A stretch of 42,802 bases of DNA, from assembly GCA_016936815.1 (NCBI GenBank), contig JAFGXD010000065.1, positions 1 to 42,802 of the forward strand, in the 5' to 3' direction. The position numbers were made by a program, and so were the translations under genes. Below, one piece after another: positions 36,622-42,802 of the stretch (positions within the stretch are counted from its first letter, which is position 1; every line of letters begins with the position of its first letter). The notes under the pieces were generated by a model, which made no database searches, was not told where the DNA came from, and saw only the letters and a list, made by a program, of their open reading frames with translations. Source of the stretch: Bacteroidales bacterium (GTDB taxonomy: Bacteria > Bacteroidota > Bacteroidia > Bacteroidales > GWF2-38-335).

Positions 36622-36873
36622 TTAGTTTTTCTTCATGTAAATTTTAAAAAATCCGCTTTCTTCAACGGTTCCAAGGTATTCGTGACCTTGTTTTGTGCAC
36701 CATTTTGGAATATCAACTCTTGTTCCTTCGTCCGCCGATAATACTTCCATAATATCGCCTGATTTAATAGTTCCAATAGCTTTTTTTGCTTCCAATAATG
36801 GACCGGGACAAGCTGTTCCGCGTGCGTCAACTGATTTGTTAACCTCTAATGCTTTTAATTCTTGTTCATTCAT
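36622..36873 (-). CDS. tusA: Sulfur carrier protein TusA
   Basis: The 83-residue cytoplasmic protein has the TusA/SirA signature DARGTACPGPLLEAKKA with the persulfide-carrying Cys22 in the CPGP motif, followed by the usual two-layer fold residues (LSADEGTRVDIPKWCTKQG). TusA takes sulfur from a rhodanese or DsrE-type protein and passes it on. It lies 20 bp after a DsrE-family gene and 7 bp before the MvhD-like gene, linking the sulfur carriers directly to the Qmo-like complex. In this setting a role in energy metabolism is more likely than tRNA thiolation. Confidence 0.92.
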   Translation of the reverse strand: MNEQELKALEVNKSVDARGTACPGPLLEAKKAIGTIKSGDIMEVLSADEGTRVDIPKWCTKQGHEYLGTVEESGFFKIYMKKN

Positions 36874-36893
36874 GATTGTAAATTATTAATTGA

Positions 36894-37259
36894 TTAATAT
36901 GTTAATACTGATTTTGCTGAAATTACTTCGTCAACCAACGTGCCTGCTGCTGCAGGTTCTGCACCTTGCACTAAATCTTTAGCAGAAATACCTCTTTCTT
37001 TTATACAAGGAGCACAAATATACAATTTTCCTCCTTCATCGTAAAAATTATCTAAAAGTTCTTTCAATGGGAGTAAACCATGAGCTCTAACATTCTCCGC
37101 TTCTCCTTTCTTAGAAAGTACTACTGCTTCCGATTGAAGAAACATTACCACTTCAACATCCATAGATTGAGCTGCTGTAGCAAAAACAAAGGGTAAAGTA
37201 GCCTTTTCAGGATTCTCTAAACCAATTGTACTAATGATAACTATTTTTTCTTTGTTCAT
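36894..37259 (-). CDS. DsrE-family sulfur carrier
   Basis: From the ATG at 37259 the product is 121 residues. A GTG four codons upstream is a poorer start. The DsrE/F-like fold is shown by VIISTIGLENPEKA, DVEVVMFLQSEAV and the conserved region KLYICAPCIKERG with Cys82 and Cys85, the usual position of the active cysteine. DsrE proteins accept persulfide sulfur and exchange it with TusA, whose gene follows after 20 bp. It is the first gene after the 140-bp control region with a CRP/FNR-type dyad, so it probably begins its own transcript that runs to qmoC. Confidence 0.88.
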   Translation of the reverse strand: MNKEKIVIISTIGLENPEKATLPFVFATAAQSMDVEVVMFLQSEAVVLSKKGEAENVRAHGLLPLKELLDNFYDEGGKLYICAPCIKERGISAKDLVQGAEPAAAGTLVDEVISAKSVLTY

Positions 37260-37332
37260 CTTTTTTTTCACAAATGTCAGTAATTAATATACCGATTGAA
37301 AGTAAATTGATGTTAAACGAAATATGTTTTTT

Positions 37333-37387
37333 TTTGAATCTTATCATACTGCAACATGACCAAAGTCATATCATAGTGTGATTCAAA
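37333..37387. repeat. Nested inverted repeats in the control region between the DsrE genes
   Basis: TTTGAATC (37333-37340) and GATTCAAA (37380-37387) form a perfect outer 8-bp inverted repeat around a second dyad, ATGAC-CAAA-GTCAT (37356-37369). The outer right arm overlaps the CRP/FNR-type site at 37377-37392. The inner dyad may be a second operator. Its minus-strand reading contains TGACTTTG, one mismatch from a -7 box. Confidence 0.55.
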
Positions 37388-37392
37388 TCACA
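37377..37392. promoter_or_regulatory. CRP/FNR-family operator
   Basis: TGTGATT-CA-AATCACA has perfect 7-bp arms and meets the CRP consensus TGTGA-N6-TCACA exactly. It lies 8 bp beyond the stop of the first DsrE gene and 118 bp before the ATG of the second. It is well placed to control the DsrE-tusA-qmo part of the cluster. HcpR, a CRP/FNR-family regulator known in Bacteroidota and sulfate reducers, recognises sites of this general type, so it is the first candidate; this is inference. Confidence 0.65.
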
Positions 37393-37399
37393 AAAAGAT

Positions 37400-37813
37400 T
37401 TATATGTTTATGTGAATATCTGCTTCTTTGGCAGCATCAATATACTGACCAATACCGCAAAGACCATCAACAATATCAATAAAATCTTCCTTTTTTTCTC
37501 CACCCCAAAGTTTACCGGCAAGAGAGCATATATAGATTTTAACATCGGTAAATTCTTTTGCTTGTTCAAAAAACTCTAACCAAGTTGGTACAGCAAGTTT
37601 TTCCATATTGGCAAAGAATTCGCTTTTTAGATGAGGATATTCTACCAAAGAGTCGGTAAGATCTTCATTTCCTTTAATAAAAGCTCTTGCAGCCGTTAAG
37701 AGAACATAAACCTCAACATCCATATCATCGGCAGCAGCACCACTCATTATTACTCCTGTACCAACCAGTTTGTCAACACTTCCCGAAGAAAGTCCAATAA
37801 CCATTTTCGACAT
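37400..37813 (-). CDS. DsrE-like sulfurtransferase-fold protein
   Basis: The 137-residue product has the DsrE/DsrF/DrsH-like fold: KMVIGLSSGSVDKL, AAADDMDVEVYVLLTAARAF and KIYICSLAGKLWG with Cys96, plus Cys119 in GLCGIGQ. It resembles the longer peroxiredoxin-like or DsrE3-type members rather than DsrE of the DsrEFH complex. It probably binds sulfur on Cys96 in the cytoplasm and exchanges it with the second DsrE or TusA. The start is fixed by a good ribosome-binding site at 37821-37828. It is the only cytoplasmic protein in the otherwise exported upstream half of the cluster. Confidence 0.82.
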   Translation of the reverse strand: MSKMVIGLSSGSVDKLVGTGVIMSGAAADDMDVEVYVLLTAARAFIKGNEDLTDSLVEYPHLKSEFFANMEKLAVPTWLEFFEQAKEFTDVKIYICSLAGKLWGGEKKEDFIDIVDGLCGIGQYIDAAKEADIHINI

Positions 37814-37820
37814 ATTTTTA

Positions 37821-37828
37821 TCTCCTTT
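37821..37828 (-). promoter_or_regulatory. Strong Shine-Dalgarno site before the first DsrE gene
   Basis: On the minus strand AAAGGAGA lies 7 bp before the ATG at 37813. Such a clear site is rare in this window, where most genes lack one, and suggests high translation of this DsrE protein. Confidence 0.6.
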
Positions 37829-37843
37829 GTTTTAATTAATAAA

Positions 37844-38347
37844 TCAACCTCCACAGCCTCCTGAAGGCGGACCTGCTACCTTCGTTTCATGTTGTGCAGA
37901 TTTTGGTTCCAGCTCCACTAAATCTGGAAATTGCTGTTTCCAATTTTCAAATCCTCCTTCAAGAACCACAACATTGCTAAATTTCATTTTTGGCAAAACC
38001 GAGGCCAATAGACTGCTTCTGTCGCCATTGCTGCAATACACAACCAATTTTGATCTTCTTTCGGGAGCGGCATTACTAATTGTAAATTCTGCCAAGCCTC
38101 TTGGAACATTTACTGCTCCTTTAATACAGGCCGAATCGTACTCGTTTTCTTCACGGCAATCGATAATGTAGAGTTTTTCCTCATTTTCTACTGCCGACTT
38201 TAAATCTTCTGCTGTAATAGTTTCAACACAAGATTGAGCATCTTTTACCATATCGCTGCTGCTTTCGTAAACCTTCATTTCCTTTTCGGAACATGAAGAA
38301 AACAGAACAGCCAAAGCCAGTAATGATATTTGAATTATTTTTTTCAT
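37844..38347 (-). CDS. Rhodanese-domain lipoprotein with C-terminal GGCGG tail
   Basis: From the ATG at 38347 the product is 167 residues. The earlier ATG at 38386 would overlap the previous gene and hide the lipoprotein signal. The signal MKKIIQISLLALAVLFSSC ends in a lipobox with Cys19. One rhodanese domain (about 45-145) has LYIIDCREENEYD, VNVPRGLAEF and the active loop Cys105-SNGDRS. The C-terminus is PPSGGCGG with Cys165, almost the same tail as in the lipoprotein at 41282-41767. It should carry or transfer sulfane sulfur outside the inner membrane. The extra tail cysteine could hold a second persulfide. Confidence 0.86.
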   Translation of the reverse strand: MKKIIQISLLALAVLFSSCSEKEMKVYESSSDMVKDAQSCVETITAEDLKSAVENEEKLYIIDCREENEYDSACIKGAVNVPRGLAEFTISNAAPERRSKLVVYCSNGDRSSLLASVLPKMKFSNVVVLEGGFENWKQQFPDLVELEPKSAQHETKVAGPPSGGCGG

Positions 38348-38357
38348 CTTTTTTTGT

Positions 38358-39152
38358 TTATTTACTCCATTCGCTATATGCACCATCGTAAACTTTTACA
38401 TTGGTATAATTAAGCAATGATGTTAAAATAAAATAAGCCAAACCTGCCGATGTGCTTGTTTTACAATAAAGAATAACCTCTTTGTCTTTTGTAACACCTG
38501 CAGTTTCGAAAAGGGTAGTAAGAGCTGCATTAGCTTTTATTTTGGTGCCTGTAAGGAAACCTTCGTAACAAACATTTATAGCATTCCCAATATGCCCTGC
38601 ATCGTAATCAGCTTTTTTTCTTGTATCAACAATAATAGTTCCCGAAGCAGACAGTTTAGACTGTACATAAGCTTTATCAACCAAAATACTGCTTTTTACC
38701 GCAGGAGTAAATGTTGCCGCAGTTGGAGTTTTAGCTACTTTTGTAATAGGTTTTCTTGCGCTAAACCAGCCGTCCATTTGTCCATCTAGCATTTTAACAT
38801 CTTTGCAACCCATATATTTTAGAATCCAGTAAAGACGTCCGGCATTAACACCGGTTTTACAATAAACAACAATGGTTTTATCGGCTGTAATTCCGTGTTT
38901 TCCCAAAATGGAAGCCAAAGATGCTTTATCTTTCAGTTTTCCTTCGTAAGGAGTTTTATCGCATAATGTTTCAACATCCAAATTAATAGCGCCGTTAACG
39001 TGAGTTTTAAGGTAATCTGCAGAAGTTCTTGCATCTACAACAACCACATTTGGTTTTCCAATAAGAGGAGCCAAATCGTTTGCCGAAATTTTCTGAGCAG
39101 ATAGCTGAGAAATAATCAGCAGCGAAAAAATTAGTGAAAAAATTGTTTTCAT
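38358..39152 (-). CDS. Secreted tandem-rhodanese sulfurtransferase
   Basis: The 264-residue product has a signal peptide (MKTIFSLIFSLLIISQLSAQ) and two rhodanese domains. The first (about 24-140) has VVVVDARTSADY and the active loop Cys98-KTGVNAG. The second (about 150-264) has IIVDTRKKADYDAGH and Cys230-KTSTSAG. Unlike classical two-domain thiosulfate sulfurtransferases, where only the second domain keeps the cysteine, both domains keep it here. It acts in the periplasm, probably on thiosulfate or a polysulfide. The gene lies 11 bp from the porin gene and 10 bp from the following lipoprotein. Confidence 0.88.
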   Translation of the reverse strand: MKTIFSLIFSLLIISQLSAQKISANDLAPLIGKPNVVVVDARTSADYLKTHVNGAINLDVETLCDKTPYEGKLKDKASLASILGKHGITADKTIVVYCKTGVNAGRLYWILKYMGCKDVKMLDGQMDGWFSARKPITKVAKTPTAATFTPAVKSSILVDKAYVQSKLSASGTIIVDTRKKADYDAGHIGNAINVCYEGFLTGTKIKANAALTTLFETAGVTKDKEVILYCKTSTSAGLAYFILTSLLNYTNVKVYDGAYSEWSK

Positions 39153-39163
39153 GATATTATTTT

Positions 39164-40246
39164 TTAAAATTTTGCCTGTAATTGAATCATTAACATATCG
39201 TTATCTATTGGAGTATGTTCCGACACATTTACATAGTTAATTTGAACTCTTGAATAGTCGTTTACAAAGTAATTTAATCCAATAGTAAGGTAATTAATCT
39301 CATCGTTATCTGTTTCGCTGCTTGCATCCCAACTGTCGTATTTAACAACAGGTTCAAGATTCCACTTTGTTTTAAAAGCAGCCATTACAGCGTAACCCGA
39401 TTTTCCGTAAGTTCCTTCCTGAAGAGTGTTATAGCCGACGATTCCTCCGCAACCTCCATAAACAGGTACTCTTGAAGCACTATAAAGCTTATCGTTTCCG
39501 GTAATATATTCGGTTTGAAATGTTAGATTATTGTATTTTACCTCTAATTCTCCTCCAAAACGCTGAATATCGTTCAAATCTTGAGTCAAATCTGTTGGAT
39601 TAGTTTTTTCCATCTTAAAACTACCTCCAACTTTTACGAATTTATGAGGATTAAATACCAGTCTTCCAACTATTTCCTTATTATTATTGTTGTCTGTTGT
39701 ATTCATTCCTGCTCCGTTCATTATTCCTAAACTGTATTTTACCAATAGAGTGTCGTGACCACCGGCAATTACCATTCCCAAATCTCTTTGAGGTCCGGCA
39801 AGCTGATTAACAACTTCTGAACGATTTACAGTGTATAACTCAGAACATCCTGTTGATTGTTCTATACCAAATGAAGATTTAAACTGACCTAAAGAAATTT
39901 TTGCCCATTTGGCAAAGCGGGTATAAGTAACAAAAGCATCAAGAAGATGTGGAGTTGCCGCTTGAGATTTAAAGGCGCTCATTTCAACAAAGAAATAATA
40001 TTCAATGTCGTATGGAATTTCACCAAGAACACCTAGTCTAGCCCGGTTAAAAGTAAAATTATTTTCATCCAGGCTATTGCCATCATCATCCTTACCGTTT
40101 AGGAAATAGTTGTATTGAGGTTGAATAAAGCCTTTAAGGTTTACACCTTCTTTGCCTCCGCCCATGCAGCCTTGCGAAAAGCTGTTTAAACTTGTTCCTG
40201 CAATAAGGATGATGATTAGTCTAAAAATATTTGTTTTTAAACGCAT
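39164..40246 (-). CDS. Outer-membrane porin (phosphate-selective porin O/P-like)
   Basis: The 360-residue product has a signal peptide (to SFSQ, about residue 25) and alternating beta-strand sequence of a 16-stranded barrel of the OprO/OprP type: GFIQPQYNYFLNG, FTFNRARLGVLGEIPYDIEYYFFVEMS in its parts, ISLGQFKSSFGIEQ, and a C-terminal strand ending in MIQLQAKF. Porins of this family select anions. Its place in the middle of four rhodanese genes suggests uptake of a sulfur anion such as thiosulfate, tetrathionate or polysulfide across the outer membrane; this is inference. The gene starts 20 bp after the double-rhodanese lipoprotein gene. Confidence 0.82.
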   Translation of the reverse strand: MRLKTNIFRLIIILIAGTSLNSFSQGCMGGGKEGVNLKGFIQPQYNYFLNGKDDDGNSLDENNFTFNRARLGVLGEIPYDIEYYFFVEMSAFKSQAATPHLLDAFVTYTRFAKWAKISLGQFKSSFGIEQSTGCSELYTVNRSEVVNQLAGPQRDLGMVIAGGHDTLLVKYSLGIMNGAGMNTTDNNNNKEIVGRLVFNPHKFVKVGGSFKMEKTNPTDLTQDLNDIQRFGGELEVKYNNLTFQTEYITGNDKLYSASRVPVYGGCGGIVGYNTLQEGTYGKSGYAVMAAFKTKWNLEPVVKYDSWDASSETDNDEINYLTIGLNYFVNDYSRVQINYVNVSEHTPIDNDMLMIQLQAKF

Positions 40247-40266
40247 AGCAATAGTTTATTTATTTA

Positions 40267-41229
40267 TTAGTTTTCGTAAACAAAACTTCCTGAGCTTGTC
40301 CAGTTGTGAGATTCAAGTGTGCTGTGAATCATTCCATTGGCACCAAATTTTAAACTAACTGCATCGTAACCTAAAACAGTTAAGTAAGCAGTAATTAAGC
40401 TTGAAGTTTGTCCAGTCCAGCAGTAAGTTACAACAGTAGAAGCACCATCAAGATATTTAAAACCATCGGCTGCAAGAGTTAAATCTTCTTTAATTCTGTA
40501 AGCACCTTTAATATGACCGTAATGTTCAACATCAGTTAAAGCCCAGTAGTTGTTAATAAAGTAGTTGGTTGGTGTAGCCAAAACATCGGCAGCATTAACT
40601 CCTTTAAATCCACCTTCAAGCATTGCTTCAACTCTTTCGGCAAGAATAGCCTGACCGGTAGTTGCTGTAGTTGTAAAAGTAGGTTTTGTAAAAGTTACAT
40701 TTGTTTCCAGAGTATTTGTAGTTGACCAGTTGGAATTACCTGTACCCATGTCGCTAACATTTGCTGTCCATTTGTCGAAATCAACATTCCATGAGCTCAT
40801 TCCCCACATTAATATTTTGCTGTCGAAGCCGCTAAGTTTAAGAGCAACATGACCATGTGCAGCAGTTTGACCTGTATAACAAACAACCACAATAGGTTTT
40901 CCACCGTTACTTGCAGCCTGATTTACAACATTTGCTAAAGTTGTATTAACAGCTCCGGGAATATGACCAAGGTTATAGTCAACTTCAGCTCTTAGGTCGA
41001 TAATGTAAAAATTCTCTTTTGTAGTATCAAGAGCAGCAGCGGTAATAGTCCATGTTGTCATAATTTCGTTAAGATCCATTCCATTTGCAGCCATGTAATC
41101 TGTCATTTCCTTAACATAGTCTGTAGTTGGAGTTGGATCATCGTCTTTATCCTTTTTACAACCTGTTGAAACAATAATTATTGATGCAAAAAGCACCGCC
41201 ATTAATTTGTAAAGATTTTTTGTATTCAT
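40267..41229 (-). CDS. Double-rhodanese lipoprotein
   Basis: The 320-residue product has a lipoprotein signal with Cys24 in IIIVSTGCKKDKDDD. Two rhodanese domains follow. The first (about 40-160) has FYIIDLRAEVDYNLGH and Cys118-YTGQTAAHG. The second (about 190-315) has Cys270-WTGQTSSLI. The matching C-(Y/W)-TGQT loops show that the domains are close relatives and differ from those in the other rhodaneses here. Both keep the active cysteine. It is anchored outside the inner membrane and should relay sulfane sulfur between the porin side and the YeeE permease. Confidence 0.87.
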   Translation of the reverse strand: MNTKNLYKLMAVLFASIIIVSTGCKKDKDDDPTPTTDYVKEMTDYMAANGMDLNEIMTTWTITAAALDTTKENFYIIDLRAEVDYNLGHIPGAVNTTLANVVNQAASNGGKPIVVVCYTGQTAAHGHVALKLSGFDSKILMWGMSSWNVDFDKWTANVSDMGTGNSNWSTTNTLETNVTFTKPTFTTTATTGQAILAERVEAMLEGGFKGVNAADVLATPTNYFINNYWALTDVEHYGHIKGAYRIKEDLTLAADGFKYLDGASTVVTYCWTGQTSSLITAYLTVLGYDAVSLKFGANGMIHSTLESHNWTSSGSFVYEN

Positions 41230-41281
41230 TTTATTTAATTTAATTGGTTACTAATTTTTTATTTGTTTTAGAATTATTTGT

Positions 41282-41767
41282 TTACCCTCCGCAACCTCCC
41301 GAAGAAGCTTTTGGTTTTGCGTTTGGGTCTTGATTTGGGTTAAAAGCATCGTAGCCACCTTCAAGATTTTTTACATTTTTAAATCCAAGTTGTTTTAGAC
41401 TTCTTACTGCCAAAATACCTCTGTTTCCGCTTTTGCAATAAACTACAATTTCGGTACTGTCTTTCATTGGTGGGTAAAGGTATTGCGATGACCAGAATTC
41501 TTCATCGTATATTTTGAACTCCAAAATTCCTCGCGGAAGCAGAATGGAACCGGGAATGTTTTCGGTATAATATTCGCCGGGTTGTCTAATATCCAGAAGA
41601 AGAAATTCCTCACCGGATTCAATCTTTTTGTGTAAATCGTCAACTGAAATTTGTTCAATGCTCGATTTATAGTTTTCGGCCATTTCTGTACCGTCTTCAT
41701 AAATTCCGGTACAACCGAAAAACAGTACTGAAAAGGAAAGAAGAAATAATATTGATAATTTTCTCAT
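41282..41767 (-). CDS. Rhodanese-domain lipoprotein with C-terminal GGCGG tail
   Basis: The 161-residue product has a lipobox Cys19 in SVLFFGC. One rhodanese domain (about 38-145) has FLLLDIRQPGEYYTENIPG, LLPRGILEFKIYDEEFW and the active loop Cys111-KSGNRG. The C-terminus is KASSGGCGG with Cys159. It shares the PRG(I/L)xEF segment and the GGCGG tail with the lipoprotein at 37844-38347, so the two are probably paralogues placed at the two ends of the rhodanese set. It lies 12 bp after the YeeE gene, which suggests that it hands sulfur to that permease. Confidence 0.87.
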   Translation of the reverse strand: MRKLSILFLLSFSVLFFGCTGIYEDGTEMAENYKSSIEQISVDDLHKKIESGEEFLLLDIRQPGEYYTENIPGSILLPRGILEFKIYDEEFWSSQYLYPPMKDSTEIVVYCKSGNRGILAVRSLKQLGFKNVKNLEGGYDAFNPNQDPNAKPKASSGGCGG

Positions 41768-41779
41768 GATAATTTTGTT

Positions 41780-42802
41780 TTAGAAAGCTGAAAATCTTCC
41801 GGTTTTTTCATTCCACTTAACAAATGCATACCAAACAAATAGAAAAGCTAAAACAGCCACAAAAGCGCCATCGTAACCAATATAGTCGGGCAGAAAGTTC
41901 TTGAATCGGGTTGAATGAGGTAAGATATTATCGAAAACCGGTACAATAAAAGCTTTAGAAAGAGGAGAAACCACAATAAATCCTAAAGCAGCCATCCAAA
42001 GTTTAATCTGCCCCTCACCTACTCTCCACAAAGTTCCAACAGCGCAACCACCGGCAATTGTCATTCCCACGCCAAAAATCAATCCTCCAATTCCTGCTTT
42101 TGCCCAGAAATGAGGAAATACCCAAGTCATTTCTCTTGCACGCAAAGCTTCATCGCCGGCACCAATTCCAAAGATTTTAATAACAGTAAAGCCAATTAAA
42201 CCCACCAGAAGTCCGGCCATTACACCAACTGCTCCATGCGATTCGCCACTCATAAACGGGTCTCGAAAAGCTTTAACAATACAAAATCTGGAACGTTGAG
42301 AAATTAATCCCATTAATCCGCCAATAATTATGAACCAAGTCATTACATTATTATTTCCGGCGTAAGAATAGGCCAGAATAATAACGCCTAGAACCATAAT
42401 CCAACCAAGAATTACTTGCCAACCGCCTTTTTGGGGACTTGCTGCAAGAAAGGTATAAGATTTTCCTGTTGACCATTTTGGAAATTTGTCCATTTCCCAT
42501 AATAAATAGCGTAAAGCAATAATTACCCCAATAAACAAACCTAAAGTAAAAACCAGTGCTCCACCAGATAATGCTGCAACACCGCTAAAAAATGCTCCAA
42601 TAGTGCAACCAATTCCAACAGTAGCACCTATTGCCATTAATCCACCGCCAAGTAAACCTTTTAATAATTCTCCTTTTGGTGGAATACGTAGAGCAAATTC
42701 TTTGGAAAACAATGCGCCAATAAAAGAACCCAATACTATTAAAATTCCCAACATAGCATAAAGATTCATATTTACAGGGCTTAAATTCTCGAACGACATC
42801 AT
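41780..42802 (-). CDS. YeeE/YedE (TsuA-like) sulfur permease, N-terminus probably outside window
   Basis: At least 340 residues with about nine membrane helices. The conserved pore motifs of the family are GIGCTIGAFFSG (Cys66), RSRFCIVKAFRDPF (about Cys174) and GMTIAGGCAVGTLWR (about Cys254). In TsuA such cysteines pass thiosulfate through the membrane. The first motif normally has its own RxRFC-type segment upstream, and that is not present. An ATG ends exactly at the window edge, so the true start is probably further right. It is the first visible gene of the cluster and may move thiosulfate or sulfane sulfur to the cytoplasmic DsrE and TusA. Confidence 0.87.
   Translation of the reverse strand: MMSFENLSPVNMNLYAMLGILIVLGSFIGALFSKEFALRIPPKGELLKGLLGGGLMAIGATVGIGCTIGAFFSGVAALSGGALVFTLGLFIGVIIALRYLLWEMDKFPKWSTGKSYTFLAASPQKGGWQVILGWIMVLGVIILAYSYAGNNNVMTWFIIIGGLMGLISQRSRFCIVKAFRDPFMSGESHGAVGVMAGLLVGLIGFTVIKIFGIGAGDEALRAREMTWVFPHFWAKAGIGGLIFGVGMTIAGGCAVGTLWRVGEGQIKLWMAALGFIVVSPLSKAFIVPVFDNILPHSTRFKNFLPDYIGYDGAFVAVLAFLFVWYAFVKWNEKTGRFSAF

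Noticed and set aside
37400-37813. Reading this gene and its neighbour as the DsrEFH complex of sulfur oxidisers
   Set aside because: No DsrF or DsrH follows, there is no dsrAB or dsrC in view, and the two DsrE-like proteins differ in length and cysteine pattern. They are better described as separate DsrE-family members.

Overview
The window looks like a chromosomal piece of a low-GC Bacteroidota bacterium, probably an anaerobic or facultative Bacteroidales/Marinilabiliales-type organism. The evidence is the type IX secretion system (T9SS) genes (PorZ, a PorP/SprF protein, one type B and two type A C-terminal sorting domains), promoters that match the Bacteroidota -7 box TAnnTTTG, and the weak use of Shine-Dalgarno sites. 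No rRNA, tRNA, CRISPR array or intact mobile element was recognised.

Layout. 1-2585: two small secreted/membrane genes, a membrane gene of unknown role, then about 975 bp without a convincing gene but with tandem hairpin repeats, a 72-bp direct duplication and a long perfect inverted repeat. 2586-5759: Xaa-Pro aminopeptidase, a CREST/ceramidase-like membrane protein and a PorP/SprF protein. 5765-14704: a 2979-residue secreted repeat protein with 13 copies of one module, 17 PKD-type modules and a type B T9SS sorting domain. 14969-18008: porZ-recO. 18238-24693: a likely operon of a TPR/triple-PAS histidine kinase, a NarL-type regulator, an AlgI-like O-acyltransferase and a membrane-anchored SGNH-like partner. 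24827-28021: a second histidine kinase/NarL pair and a T9SS-sorted beta-propeller protein. 28227-31449: an M16 peptidase and a TonB-C-like protein whose first codons overlap the peptidase gene and whose signal-peptide region contains a terminator hairpin.

31621-42802, all on the minus strand, is the most interesting part: a dense sulfur-handling cluster. In order of transcription it holds a YeeE/YedE (TsuA-like) permease, a rhodanese lipoprotein, a double-rhodanese lipoprotein, an outer-membrane porin, a secreted double rhodanese, a second rhodanese lipoprotein and a DsrE-family protein. Then comes a 140-bp control region with a perfect CRP/FNR-type dyad, followed by a second DsrE protein, TusA, a stand-alone MvhD-like protein, two HdrA-like flavoproteins resembling QmoA and QmoB, a small winged-helix protein and a QmoC-like membrane cytochrome/iron-sulfur protein. 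That is six rhodanese domains in four exported proteins, a sulfur importer, three cytoplasmic sulfur carriers and a quinone-linked Hdr/Qmo electron-transfer complex.

My reading, which is inference, is one route in which reduced sulfur is bound outside the inner membrane by rhodaneses, imported by YeeE, passed through DsrE and TusA as persulfide, and coupled to the quinone pool by the Qmo-like complex. No sat, apr, dsrAB, HdrB-type CCG subunit or lipoate-binding protein lies inside the window, so the chemistry at the centre of the pathway and its direction remain open.
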